Under the pieces are notes generated by a model. That model was not told the DNA's origin, did no database searches, and worked only from the letters and a program-made list of their open reading frames with translations. A stretch of DNA of 64,000 nucleotides from Tenuifilum sp040752515 (lineage in GTDB: Bacteria > Bacteroidota > Bacteroidia > Bacteroidales > Tenuifilaceae): contig JBFMGQ010000007.1 of NCBI GenBank assembly GCA_040752515.1, positions 1 through 64,000 on the forward strand. Direction: 5' to 3'. Shown here one piece after another: positions 35,556 to 42,903 of this stretch. Each line of letters opens with the position of its first letter. The stretch's first letter is position 1. A program made the translations under genes and the position numbers.

Positions 35556-35633
35556 AGGTCGGTATAAATTATCGTAGCAAAAGCAATTGTAAACCAATTT
35601 ACGCTAAATTTACTATATCAAACCAAGAACACT

Positions 35634-36380
35634 ATGCCTACCGTTGGAATAATAGGAGGATCGGGACTTGATAATCCTGAGATTCTAAAAGATGCCACAA
35701 CAGTTGAGATTGATACACCCCATGGGAAACCATCGTCGCCATTGAAGGTTGGTTTCATTGGAGCAAACAGGGTAATAATTCTTGCCCGACACGGGCACAA
35801 CCATCAGTTCAGCCCAACTGAGGTTAATTATCGTGCCAATGTTTATGCGCTAAAACATCAGGGAGCCGATTGCATTATTGCAACCACTGCTTGCGGTAGC
35901 TTACGAAACGAGATTGCCCGAGGCGATTTTGTATTACTCGATCAGTTCATTGATTTTACCCGAAAGCGAACCAATACCTTTTACGAATCATTTGCTCAAG
36001 GAGCAGTACACACCCCAATGGCCGACCCCTTTGATACGGGTTTGCGTAGGCATATACTTGAATGTGCAGCCGGATTGGGGATTAAGTGTCATCCTACAGG
36101 AACCGTGGTTACCATTGAGGGGCCGCGTTTTTCAACTCGCGCCGAATCGATGATGTTCCGCAGCTGGGGAGCCGATGTAATTAACATGTCGGTTGCCACC
36201 GAGGTGGCACTGGCCAACGAACTGGGCATTCCCTATGCAGCCATTGCCATGAGCACCGATTACGATTGCTGGAAAACCGATGAACCTCCTGTAAGCTGGG
36301 AGGAGATTGTTCGCATTTTTGAACAGAATGCTGAGCGGATGCTTTTACTACTTAGAGAGGTTGTTGAAACCTTAAAGTAA
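35634..36380 (+). CDS. mtnP: S-methyl-5'-thioadenosine phosphorylase
   Basis: This 248-residue enzyme cleaves methylthioadenosine with phosphate to adenine and methylthioribose-1-phosphate. Motifs are GIIGGSGLDN at the start, ARHGHNHQFSPTEVNYRAN, TTACGSLRNEI, the purine-binding EGPRFSTRAES, NMSVATEVALANELG and STDYDCWK. The phosphate-site and base-site pattern fits MTA phosphorylase of the PNP/MTAP family; some relatives instead act on inosine or 6-oxopurines. Pairing with mtnA supports the MTA role. It is transcribed divergently from mtnA, with a GNAT gene 5 nt downstream. Confidence 0.9.
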   Translation: MPTVGIIGGSGLDNPEILKDATTVEIDTPHGKPSSPLKVGFIGANRVIILARHGHNHQFSPTEVNYRANVYALKHQGADCIIATTACGSLRNEIARGDFVLLDQFIDFTRKRTNTFYESFAQGAVHTPMADPFDTGLRRHILECAAGLGIKCHPTGTVVTIEGPRFSTRAESMMFRSWGADVINMSVATEVALANELGIPYAAIAMSTDYDCWKTDEPPVSWEEIVRIFEQNAERMLLLLREVVETLK

Positions 36381-36385
36381 AACCT

Positions 36386-36820
36386 ATGGCTACCATTCGC
36401 CCGGCAACTCTTACCGATTTGGATGCGGTTTACCAGCTGATATGCGATCTTGAGGGGGAAACCCTTAACCTATCATTCTTTACCGAGAACTATAAGGTAA
36501 ACCTCCAAGATAGCAAAATACGTTACATTGTAGCATGCGACGGGAAAAAGGTTATTGGCTTTTTAAGCATGCATATTCAACGAATTCTGCACCACGAGAG
36601 GATAACCTGTGAATTACAGGAACTGAATATTTTACCCGAGTACCGATCACAGGGTATTGGCTCAATACTTATGGATTATGCCGAAGGACTGGCTAAAGAG
36701 ATGGGACTCGAGGAGATTGAACTTACAACCCGGAATTACCGAGTTCGTACGCAAGAATTTTACAAACGTTTGGGGTACGAGCAAACCCATCTTAAGTTCG
36801 TGAAGAGGCTTTTGCGATAG
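36386..36820 (+). CDS. GNAT family N-acetyltransferase
   Basis: This 144-residue protein is a single GNAT domain: the start IRPATLTDLDAVYQLIC, the beta-4 strand CELQELNILPEY, and the acetyl-CoA loop RSQGIGS (motif A, R/QxxGxG). The end, TRNYRVRTQEFYKRLGYEQTH, fits motif B. The acceptor cannot be read from sequence. It starts 5 nt after mtnP and is very likely co-transcribed with it, though a functional link to MTA recycling is not established. Confidence 0.85.
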   Translation: MATIRPATLTDLDAVYQLICDLEGETLNLSFFTENYKVNLQDSKIRYIVACDGKKVIGFLSMHIQRILHHERITCELQELNILPEYRSQGIGSILMDYAEGLAKEMGLEEIELTTRNYRVRTQEFYKRLGYEQTHLKFVKRLLR

Positions 36821-36886
36821 TGGACAGTGTATAGTGTACAGTTGCCAGATTCTCTGATTTCTGATTTTTAAACTATCAACTCCGCT

Positions 36887-36961
36887 TGTCATCCTGAGCG
36901 TATCGAAGGATCTCACTCACTAAGAATTTAAGAGATGCTTCGGCGGAGCGCAGCATGACAT
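36887..36961. repeat. TGTCATCCTGAGCG-type imperfect inverted element
   Basis: TGTCATCCTGAGCG at the left and CGCAGCATGACA at the right are partial reverse complements, about 75 bp apart, with CGAAGGATCTC following the left arm. Elements of this pattern are familiar from spacers of Bacteroidota genomes and are REP-like in nature. Only one copy is seen here. Confidence 0.6.
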
Positions 36962-36974
36962 GAGGGGACGGGTC

Positions 36975-37009
36975 AGATTCAAGATTCAAGATTCAAGATT
37001 CAAGATTCC
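36975..37009 (+). repeat. Heptanucleotide tandem repeat (AGATTCA)n
   Basis: Five consecutive units of AGATTCA, the last ending AGATTCC, run directly into the dispersed hairpin repeat. This is a simple tandem repeat whose number could vary by slippage. Confidence 0.85.
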
Positions 37010-37036
37010 AGTACCTGTCCCGCATTAGCGGGATTC
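37006..37036 (-). repeat. Dispersed hairpin repeat, copy 2 (inverted)
   Basis: CCCGC and GCGGG form a short perfect stem with loop ATTA (CCCGCATTAGCGGG), flanked by TCCAGTACCTGT. Read on the minus strand it matches copies 1 and 3 over at least 17 bases. Fragments like ATTCCAGATTCC continue for about 35 bases beyond it. Confidence 0.75.
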
Positions 37037-37149
37037 AAAATTCCAGATTCCAAATTTCAAATTCCAGATTAAATGTTAATTCTTTTCTAACAACCATCAA
37101 CTGTCAACTAAATAAGTACCACAGGGTTTCACTGCGTAACACGGAGTTT

Positions 37150-37190
37150 CACAGTGTAAATCAATCTAATCTGTGTCACCTGCGTTCCAT
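37150..37190 (+). repeat. CACAGTGTAAATC spacer element, copy 1
   Basis: About 41 bp shared with 50022-50062: the opening CACAGTGTAAATCA and the later TAATCTGTGTCA are identical. The two copies differ by only a few substitutions. Imperfect echoes (CACAGGGTTTCACTG, CACGGAGTTTCACAG) precede it. Confidence 0.7.
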
Positions 37191-37280
37191 TTAATTCCCC
37201 ATCAACTAAAAGAGTAAATCCGCCCAATCTGTGTCAACTGCATCCTAAGCTAAACACCAGAGCCTAACCACAAATTTCCC

Positions 37281-37315
37281 GAAAAAAAAAGCCCCAAACC
37301 TTAACGGCTGGGGCT
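37281..37315 (-). terminator. Terminator of pgk
   Basis: AGCCCCA and TGGGGCT pair (37290-37296 with 37309-37315), and on the minus strand the right side is followed by an uninterrupted run of eight or more T. It lies 22 nt beyond the pgk stop. Confidence 0.85.
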
Positions 37316-37336
37316 ATAAAGGGGCAATCGGGTTTA

Positions 37337-38599
37337 TTATCCTCGAATGGCTTTTATGCCGGGTAATTCCTTACCTTCCATGTACTCGAGCATGGCTCCG
37401 CCACCAGTTGAAACGTACGAAATTTTATCGGCGAGTTTGTTCTTGTTTACAGCAGCCACTGAATCGCCACCGCCAACAAGGCTGAAGGCGCCTTTGGCTG
37501 TAGCCTCGGCAATTGCTTTGGCAATTTCCGATGTACCCTGAGCAAACTTATCCATCTCAAAAACACCCATAGGACCGTTCCAAAGGATGGTTTTTGATTT
37601 CAAAATTACATCGCGGAAAAGTTTAACGGTTTCAGGACCTATGTCGAGCCCCATCCATCCTGCAGGAGTTTGGTCAATCTTGCTGATGCTGGTATTGGCA
37701 TTTGCATCAAATGCATCGGCGTTTACGGCATCAACCGGCAGGTAAACATTAACTCCTTTGGCTTTAGCCTTAGCAAGTAATTCGCGGGCAAGGTCTAATT
37801 TATCGTCTTCACATATCGACTTTCCAATTTCACCGCCTTGCGCCTTAATAAAGGTGTAGGTCATTCCACCACCTATAATCAGATTATCAACGCGCTCAAG
37901 GAGGTTTTCAATAATGAGAATTTTATCGGAAACCTTAGCGCCACCCATGATGGCTGTGAAAGGTTTTTCGGGTGCTTTAAGCACCTTATCCATGGCCTTG
38001 AGCTCGCTTTCAATCAGGTAGCCAAACATGCTGTTGCCAGGGAAATGTGCGGCAATTAACGCAGTGGAAGCGTGAGCACGGTGTGCAGTGCCAAATGCAT
38101 CGTTAACATAGCAATCGGCAAGGCTGGCAAGTTTCTTGACGAATTCTTTTTGACTCTCTTTAACCTTAGCTTTGGCTTCTTTTTTTTGCTCTTCGCTTGC
38201 ATCTTCAGGCAAACTGTAGGGCTTGCCTTCTTCCTCTTCGTAAAAACGGAGGTTTTCGAGCAGGAGCACTTCGCCCGGTTTAAGTTCTGCAGCCAATTTT
38301 TTAGCTTCGTCACCTACGCAATCGGGAGCAAACTTGATGCTCATGCCCAAGTTCTTCTCAATAGCGGGTATAACATGCTTGAGAGAATATTTATCCTGAG
38401 GTTTACCATCGGGACGGCCCAGATGCGACATCAGTATGGCTGCACCGCCGTCGTTTAGAATTTTCTTAATGGTTGGTAAAGCACCACGAATACGAGTATC
38501 GTCGGTAACCTCAAAGGTTTTCTTGTCCAGGGGTACGTTGAAATCAACCCTAACAATGGCTTTCTTCCCCTTAAAACTGTAACTGTCAATGCTTATCAT
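37337..38599 (-). CDS. pgk: Phosphoglycerate kinase
   Basis: This 420-residue glycolytic enzyme interconverts 1,3-bisphosphoglycerate and 3-phosphoglycerate with ADP/ATP. Motifs are VRVDFNVPLD, MSHLGRPDG, VNDAFGTAHRAHAST, GGAKVSDKI, and the nucleotide-site GGGDSVAAV near the end. A lysine/glutamate-rich insert of about 30 residues (EDASEEQKKEAKAKVKESQK) after EEEEGKPYSL is longer than in E. coli and is common in Bacteroidota forms. The gene is monocistronic, with its own terminator and a TATTTTTGC box (38626-38634, minus strand) that could be the promoter -7 element. It is divergent from holB. Confidence 0.97.
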   Translation of the reverse strand: MISIDSYSFKGKKAIVRVDFNVPLDKKTFEVTDDTRIRGALPTIKKILNDGGAAILMSHLGRPDGKPQDKYSLKHVIPAIEKNLGMSIKFAPDCVGDEAKKLAAELKPGEVLLLENLRFYEEEEGKPYSLPEDASEEQKKEAKAKVKESQKEFVKKLASLADCYVNDAFGTAHRAHASTALIAAHFPGNSMFGYLIESELKAMDKVLKAPEKPFTAIMGGAKVSDKILIIENLLERVDNLIIGGGMTYTFIKAQGGEIGKSICEDDKLDLARELLAKAKAKGVNVYLPVDAVNADAFDANANTSISKIDQTPAGWMGLDIGPETVKLFRDVILKSKTILWNGPMGVFEMDKFAQGTSEIAKAIAEATAKGAFSLVGGGDSVAAVNKNKLADKISYVSTGGGAMLEYMEGKELPGIKAIRG

Positions 38600-38625
38600 G
38601 GTAAATTGTTTTTAGTGGGTTTGAA

Positions 38626-38634
38626 GCAAAAATA
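38626..38634 (-). promoter_or_regulatory. Possible -7 element of pgk
   Basis: TATTTTTG followed by C on the minus strand is an exact TAnnTTTG match 27 nt before the pgk ATG. A -33 TTTG is not found at the right distance, so confidence is limited. Confidence 0.4.
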
Positions 38635-38724
38635 CAAAATTAGAAGTGAATTGTCGATTTAAAATCAATAATTTTCGTGCAAACGGTTGAAAACTAAGGA
38701 TAGAGAAAGAGTTTCAAAGTATAA

Positions 38725-38754
38725 GTTGACAAAACCGTAAAATTGTTAACTTTG
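38725..38754 (+). promoter_or_regulatory. Promoter of holB
   Basis: GTTG (38725-38728) and TAACTTTG (38747-38754) lie 18 nt apart, close to the Bacteroidota consensus, and 25 nt before the holB ATG. Confidence 0.5.
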
Positions 38755-38779
38755 GAGTTTAGTCTATAACCCGATATTT

Positions 38780-39928
38780 ATGTTTTTCAGCGATATAGTT
38801 GGTCAGGAGCAGGTAAAGGAGCGGTTGCTTTTACAGGTAAAGGAGAACCGTGTACCCCATGCGCTATTGCTGACAGGTCCCGCGGGTACAGGTAAACTTG
38901 CCTTGGCAGTAGCTTTTGCTCAATACCTGATGTGCACCAACCAAAGTGAAAGCGATTCGTGTGGCGTTTGTCCTGCATGTAAAAAGGTATCGAAGTTAAT
39001 CCATCCCGACCTGCATTTTGTATATCCCGGAAAGGCAGGCAAGGAAAAATCCGATGCAGCCGATGGAGAATCGGAAGCAAATACCGATTCACTTGTAGTT
39101 TGGCGTAAGATGCTTATTGAAAATCCATACATGGGCGAAACCGACTGGTACGACGCTATTGACCTTAATAATAAACAGGGTATTATCAATGTGGCTACAG
39201 CCTCGGAAGTAATTCGTAAGCTTAGCCTGAAAAGTTTTGAGAGTGATGTTAAGGTAATGATTATTTGGCTGGCGGAGCGAATGAATGCCCAGGCTGCCAA
39301 TAAACTTCTTAAGCTTATTGAAGAGCCCCCCGCCAAAACCTTCTTCATAATGGTTAGCGAAAACCCTAACCTTATCCTTAAAACTATTCTGTCGCGTACC
39401 CAGCAGATTTATGTTCCCCCTCTTACAGCAAGCGAAATAGCCATAGCACTAACCGAAAAGCATGGCATAACACCCGATAAGGCCCGAGATATTGCTCGTG
39501 TCTCGAACGGAAATTTTTACGAAGCGCTTCGGCTTATTAACCAGAACACGGGTGAATATTTTGAGCAGTACCGAAACCTGATGAGGCTATGCTATGCTAA
39601 GCGCTTTAGCGATTTACTCGAATGGGTTGACGATGTATCGCGGCTAGGGCGTGAGGAGCAAAAGGAATTCCTTAGCTATGCACTAAAATTGACCCGCGAA
39701 AGTTTGATGCTTAACTTGGGGCTCGATAATATCACTTACCTTATGGGGGAGGAAGCCGATTTTGGAAAGAAGTTTTCACCCTTTTTGGGCCCTTCCAATG
39801 TCAATCAGGTTACCAAGGCTTTCTCACACGCGTACGAGTGCATTGCCCAAAACGGAAATCCACAAATCACCTTTGCCGACATGGTGTTCAGCCTGAGTAA
39901 GCATATTGGCCCAAACACTAAAATTTAA
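38780..39928 (+). CDS. holB: DNA polymerase III subunit delta'
   Basis: This 382-residue protein is the AAA+ clamp-loader subunit delta'. It begins FSDIVGQEQVKERLL, with a P-loop GPAGTGK (33-39), a zinc-binding set Cys 52, 61, 64, 67 (MCTNQ... SCGVCPACK), and LLKLIEEPPAKTFFIMVSENP with ILSRTQ (sensor 1/SRC region; here SRTQ in place of SRC). It is a stator in the clamp loader and does not hydrolyse ATP itself in well-studied cases, although a Walker A-like loop is present here. It is followed by ricT and gldH, a gene order that recurs in Bacteroidota. Confidence 0.92.
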   Translation: MFFSDIVGQEQVKERLLLQVKENRVPHALLLTGPAGTGKLALAVAFAQYLMCTNQSESDSCGVCPACKKVSKLIHPDLHFVYPGKAGKEKSDAADGESEANTDSLVVWRKMLIENPYMGETDWYDAIDLNNKQGIINVATASEVIRKLSLKSFESDVKVMIIWLAERMNAQAANKLLKLIEEPPAKTFFIMVSENPNLILKTILSRTQQIYVPPLTASEIAIALTEKHGITPDKARDIARVSNGNFYEALRLINQNTGEYFEQYRNLMRLCYAKRFSDLLEWVDDVSRLGREEQKEFLSYALKLTRESLMLNLGLDNITYLMGEEADFGKKFSPFLGPSNVNQVTKAFSHAYECIAQNGNPQITFADMVFSLSKHIGPNTKI

Positions 39929-39931
39929 GTA

Positions 39932-39960
39932 GTTGGTTTTACTTTTATTATGTAACTTTG
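39932..39960 (+). promoter_or_regulatory. Possible promoter of ricT-gldH
   Basis: TAACTTTG at 39953-39960 is an exact -7 match, and GTTG at 39932-39935 is a three-of-four -33 match with a slightly short 17-nt spacer. The ricT ATG is 22 nt downstream. Confidence 0.45.
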
Positions 39961-39982
39961 CATGGTTTAGCTTGATACTGAT

Positions 39983-41143
39983 ATGGAGAAATTATATACC
40001 CCAAGGGGCAATACAGTTCATATAAACGAGGTTACTGACCATAGCACCTGCAGCAATTGCTGCTCCAAGTTAGGTGTTTACGATTGGGTTCAGGATTTAC
40101 CCCAAACCCTTCAGGAGTTTGATATCGTTGAGATTCAATTCAAGAATACCCGGAAGGGGTTCTACCGGAACGTAAACCAAATCACCCTTCAAAAGGGCGA
40201 TATAGTAGCCGTAGAAGCATCACCAGGTCACGATATTGGCGTTGTTTCACTTACAGGCTGGCTGGTTGAGCGCCAGATGAAGCGTATGGGTATCGACCCT
40301 AAGACAGTAGAGCTTAAAAAGATTTATCGCAAGGCAAAAAAAGCCGATATCGAAAAGTGGATTGAGGCCATGTCCCTTGAGCACGACACCATGATTCGCT
40401 CCCGCAAGATAGCCGAAAGGCTAAAACTCGATATGAAGATAGGCGATGTGGAGTATCAGGGCGATAAAACCAAAGCCATCTTCTACTACATAGCCGATGA
40501 ACGTGTCGATTTCCGCGAGCTAATCAAGGTTCTTGCCGAGGAGTTTAAAATCCGTGTTGAAATGCGCCAAATTGGAGCCCGACAGGAAGCTGGACGTATT
40601 GGCGGTATCGGAACTTGTGGTCGTGAACTTTGCTGCTCTACCTGGATTGCCCAGTTTGACTCGGTTACCACTAATGCAGCAAAAATTCAGGAGCTTTCGT
40701 TAAATCCCCAGAAACTGGCCGGCCAGTGTGGTAAACTAAAGTGCTGCTTGAACTACGAGCTAGCGAGTTATGTTGATGCCCGTAAGGACATCCCCGAAGG
40801 TAATATCCAACTCGAAACCAAAGATGCCACATACTATCACTTTAAAACCGATATATTCAAACGGAGTATGTGGTTTGGGTCAGAGCCTTCGTCGTCGGTT
40901 AACCTTATTGAGGTTCCGGTAGAACGTGTAAACGAGATCATTGAGCTCAACCGGAGAGGGATTAAGGTTCCCACGTTGCTCGAAGCAAATGTTGCCCCAC
41001 AAACTGCTGTAACCCAAATCGATTTTACCGATGGTTTAGAAGATGATAGTATAACCCGATTCGACAAGCAATCGAAACCCAAGCTGAAAAAACGTCGCAA
41101 ACCCAAAGGGCCAAACAAACATAAAAATGATGACAAAGTTTAA
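39983..41143 (+). CDS. ricT: PSP1-domain protein, RicT/YaaT-like
   Basis: This 386-residue protein has the PSP1 core (IVEIQFKNTRKGFYRN to MRQIGARQEAGRIGGIG) and the Fe-S-associated cysteines of the RicT family: CGRELCC (Cys 212, 217, 218) and CGKLKCCLNYE (Cys 249, 254, 255). An additional cysteine set, CSNCC, lies at residues 23-27. In Bacillus RicT belongs to the RicAFT complex, which affects RNase Y-dependent RNA maturation; RicA and RicF homologues are not in view and Bacteroidota function is untested. The tail is basic (KPKLKKRRKPKGPNKHK), consistent with nucleic-acid contact. It overlaps gldH by 17 nt. Confidence 0.85.
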   Translation: MEKLYTPRGNTVHINEVTDHSTCSNCCSKLGVYDWVQDLPQTLQEFDIVEIQFKNTRKGFYRNVNQITLQKGDIVAVEASPGHDIGVVSLTGWLVERQMKRMGIDPKTVELKKIYRKAKKADIEKWIEAMSLEHDTMIRSRKIAERLKLDMKIGDVEYQGDKTKAIFYYIADERVDFRELIKVLAEEFKIRVEMRQIGARQEAGRIGGIGTCGRELCCSTWIAQFDSVTTNAAKIQELSLNPQKLAGQCGKLKCCLNYELASYVDARKDIPEGNIQLETKDATYYHFKTDIFKRSMWFGSEPSSSVNLIEVPVERVNEIIELNRRGIKVPTLLEANVAPQTAVTQIDFTDGLEDDSITRFDKQSKPKLKKRRKPKGPNKHKNDDKV

Positions 41144-41603
41144 ATTCTTAGTCGTTGCCGCCATAGCTATTGCAATATTTTCGGCATGTTCCGATAATTA
41201 TGTTTACAATGGCTACGTTACCTTGCCGGGTGAGCAATGGCATGCCGATAGCTTGGCCAGTTTCCGTGTTCCTGTATCGGATACTGTTACCTTTTATAAC
41301 CTTTACGTAAATGTTCGGAACACTACCGATTATCCCTACCAGAATCTTTACCTATTTATTGAGTTTACCTCGCCAAACGGCGCATCGGTGCGCGATACCT
41401 TTGAGTGTTACCTTGCCGACGAACATGGGAAGTGGCTTGGAAAGGGACGCGGTAAACTGCGCGACAACAGGTTCCTATACCGCCAGAACGTTCGGTTTGG
41501 TGCCGAGGGCGATTACACGGTTACCTTGCAACAAGCCATGAGGGTTGAACAGCTCAAGGGTATTTCGGAGGTTGGGTTTAGGGTTGAGTTAGGCAACAAA
41601 TAA
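41127..41603 (+). CDS. gldH: Gliding motility lipoprotein GldH
   Basis: This 158-residue protein has a lipoprotein leader with lipobox FSAC (Cys 21), and GldH-like features: YNLYVNVRNTTDYPYQNLYLFIEF, a segment around DTFECYLADEHGKWLGKGRGKL, and the terminal VEQLKGISEVGFRVE. GldH is required for gliding in Flavobacterium and is linked to the T9SS/gliding machinery; in non-gliding Bacteroidota it is often kept with an unclear role. It starts inside the ricT 3' end (17-nt overlap; another ATG is the next codon). Together with the two T9SS adhesins here it supports an intact gliding or surface secretion system. Confidence 0.85.
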   Translation: MMTKFKFLVVAAIAIAIFSACSDNYVYNGYVTLPGEQWHADSLASFRVPVSDTVTFYNLYVNVRNTTDYPYQNLYLFIEFTSPNGASVRDTFECYLADEHGKWLGKGRGKLRDNRFLYRQNVRFGAEGDYTVTLQQAMRVEQLKGISEVGFRVELGNK

Positions 41604-41620
41604 TAAAGACTGCTTTTATT

Positions 41621-42325
41621 GTGGGGAAAAATAAATTACGTCGTTTTGCCGAGAACGAGACTTTTGAGAATTTATTTCAACCATCGTTCGAGGAGGTTTT
41701 CAATACCGATTACCGTTTAAAGGGTCAATGGCATTCCAGCTTCTTCAAAAACCAGAACCCTATTGTACTTGAACTTGGATGTGGGAAAGGTGAATATACC
41801 GTAGGTTTAGCCCGAATATTCCCCAATAAAAATTTTATAGGAGTTGATATTAAGGGGGCACGCATGTGGCGTGGTGCAAAAACAGCCCTTGAAGAGGGCT
41901 TGGCAAATGTAGCTTTTATCCGAACCCGAATTGAGCACATCAAATCGTTTTTTGCAGCAGGAGAGGTTGATGAAATATGGGTAACCTTCCCCGACCCACA
42001 ACCACGCCCGTCAAAAGCAACAAAACGGTTAACTTCAAGCCGATTTTTAAACTCCTATGTTCAATTCCTTAGGCCCGGGGCCATTGTTCATCTTAAAACC
42101 GATAGCCCGCTTTTACACAGCTATACCCGCGCACTGGTGGAGCAGAACAACCTTAAAATGCTGATTTGTACAAGTAACCTTTACAACGATGTGAAGGACG
42201 ATCCCATTTTGGGAATCAAAACTTTTTACGAGCAGCAATTCCTAGAACAGGGTTTACCCATTACATACATTAAATTTGAAATCAGCCATACAGGCCCATT
42301 CCATGAGCCGATCATCGAGGAATAA
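41621..42325 (+). CDS. trmB: tRNA (guanine(46)-N7)-methyltransferase
   Basis: This 234-residue enzyme methylates G46 of tRNAs with S-adenosylmethionine. SAM loop LELGCGKGEYT, VDIKGARMWRG, and the TrmB-specific WVTFPDPQPRPSKATKRLTS are clear, followed by LKTDSPLLHSYT. The start is a GTG at 41621; the next ATG would lose the conserved N-terminus. The gene is 17 nt after gldH and overlaps the alkyltransferase-like gene, so all probably share the ricT transcript. Confidence 0.95.
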   Translation: MGKNKLRRFAENETFENLFQPSFEEVFNTDYRLKGQWHSSFFKNQNPIVLELGCGKGEYTVGLARIFPNKNFIGVDIKGARMWRGAKTALEEGLANVAFIRTRIEHIKSFFAAGEVDEIWVTFPDPQPRPSKATKRLTSSRFLNSYVQFLRPGAIVHLKTDSPLLHSYTRALVEQNNLKMLICTSNLYNDVKDDPILGIKTFYEQQFLEQGLPITYIKFEISHTGPFHEPIIEE

Positions 42326-42677
42326 CGATAACTTTTTTAAAAGGGTTTACGAGGTAACCCGAATGGTACCCTATGGGCGAGTTACCACTTATGGTGCTAT
42401 TGCGCGGTACTTGGGATCCACCCGGTCGGCACGAATGGTAGGTTGGGCATTGAATTCATCAGCTCATTCAGAGGAATGGGTTCCTGCACATCGTGTGGTT
42501 AACCGGAACGGTTTACTGACCGGCAAAATCCATTTCCCTGGAACTAACACCATGCAACAGCTACTCGAATCGGAAGGTATCAGGGTTGAAGATAACGCTG
42601 TGGTCGATTTTGAAAAGCACTTCTGGGATCCGAACGTTGAACTGGGAGGTAGTAAAATGTGGCAGATGGCAGAATAA
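42303..42677 (+). CDS. Alkyltransferase-like protein (MGMT family, Cys-less)
   Basis: This 124-residue protein is the C-terminal domain of the O6-alkylguanine-DNA alkyltransferase family: VPYGRVTTYGAIARYLG, helix SARMVGWAL and the DNA-binding VNRNGLLTG. The active-site PCHR motif reads PAHR (residues 61-64), so the acceptor cysteine is replaced by alanine. Such ATL proteins bind alkylated bases and flag them for nucleotide excision repair but cannot transfer the alkyl group. I chose the ATG at 42303; an upstream in-frame ATG at 42276 would add nine residues inside trmB. It overlaps trmB by 23 nt. Confidence 0.88.
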   Translation: MSRSSRNNDNFFKRVYEVTRMVPYGRVTTYGAIARYLGSTRSARMVGWALNSSAHSEEWVPAHRVVNRNGLLTGKIHFPGTNTMQQLLESEGIRVEDNAVVDFEKHFWDPNVELGGSKMWQMAE

Positions 42678-42722
42678 AATCTCATCTCCGGTCAGTTTCT
42701 TAAAACACCGCAGAGCCGAGCA

Positions 42723-42775
42723 GATTCCCGCAAACGCGGGACAGGTACTGGAATTTGGAATTTGGAATCTGGAAT
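42723..42775 (+). repeat. Dispersed hairpin repeat, copy 3, with GGAAT tail
   Basis: CCCGC and GCGGG form a stem with loop AAAC (42727-42740), then GACAGGTACTGGA as in copies 1 and 2. It runs on into three imperfect GGAATTT/GGAATCT units. The remaining spacer to 42903 contains an AACG-rich stretch (GTTTAACGTTTAACGATT) like that near 63800 and 63890. Confidence 0.7.
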
Positions 42776-42903
42776 AACTTCCCAAACACTAAAAAATCGA
42801 GTTAAGCATGATAAAGAAGGTTAGTCAACATTATATCGATATCAACCAATTTCCCCGTTTAACGTTTAACGATTAACGGTTCACCGTTCACGATTTATAA
42901 GCA

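Larger units (their letters stand above)
36821..37336. other. Repeat-rich spacer without genes
   Basis: No coding frame is supported. The spacer holds at least four repeat signatures: an inverted TGTCATCCTGAGCG element, a heptamer tandem array, one inverted copy of the dispersed hairpin, and a CACAGTGTAAATC element, and ends in the pgk terminator. Confidence 0.75.

Noticed and set aside
36887..37190. Insertion sequence or transposon remnant in the repeat cluster
   Set aside because: No transposase fragment or target-site duplication is visible; only short REP-like repeats.
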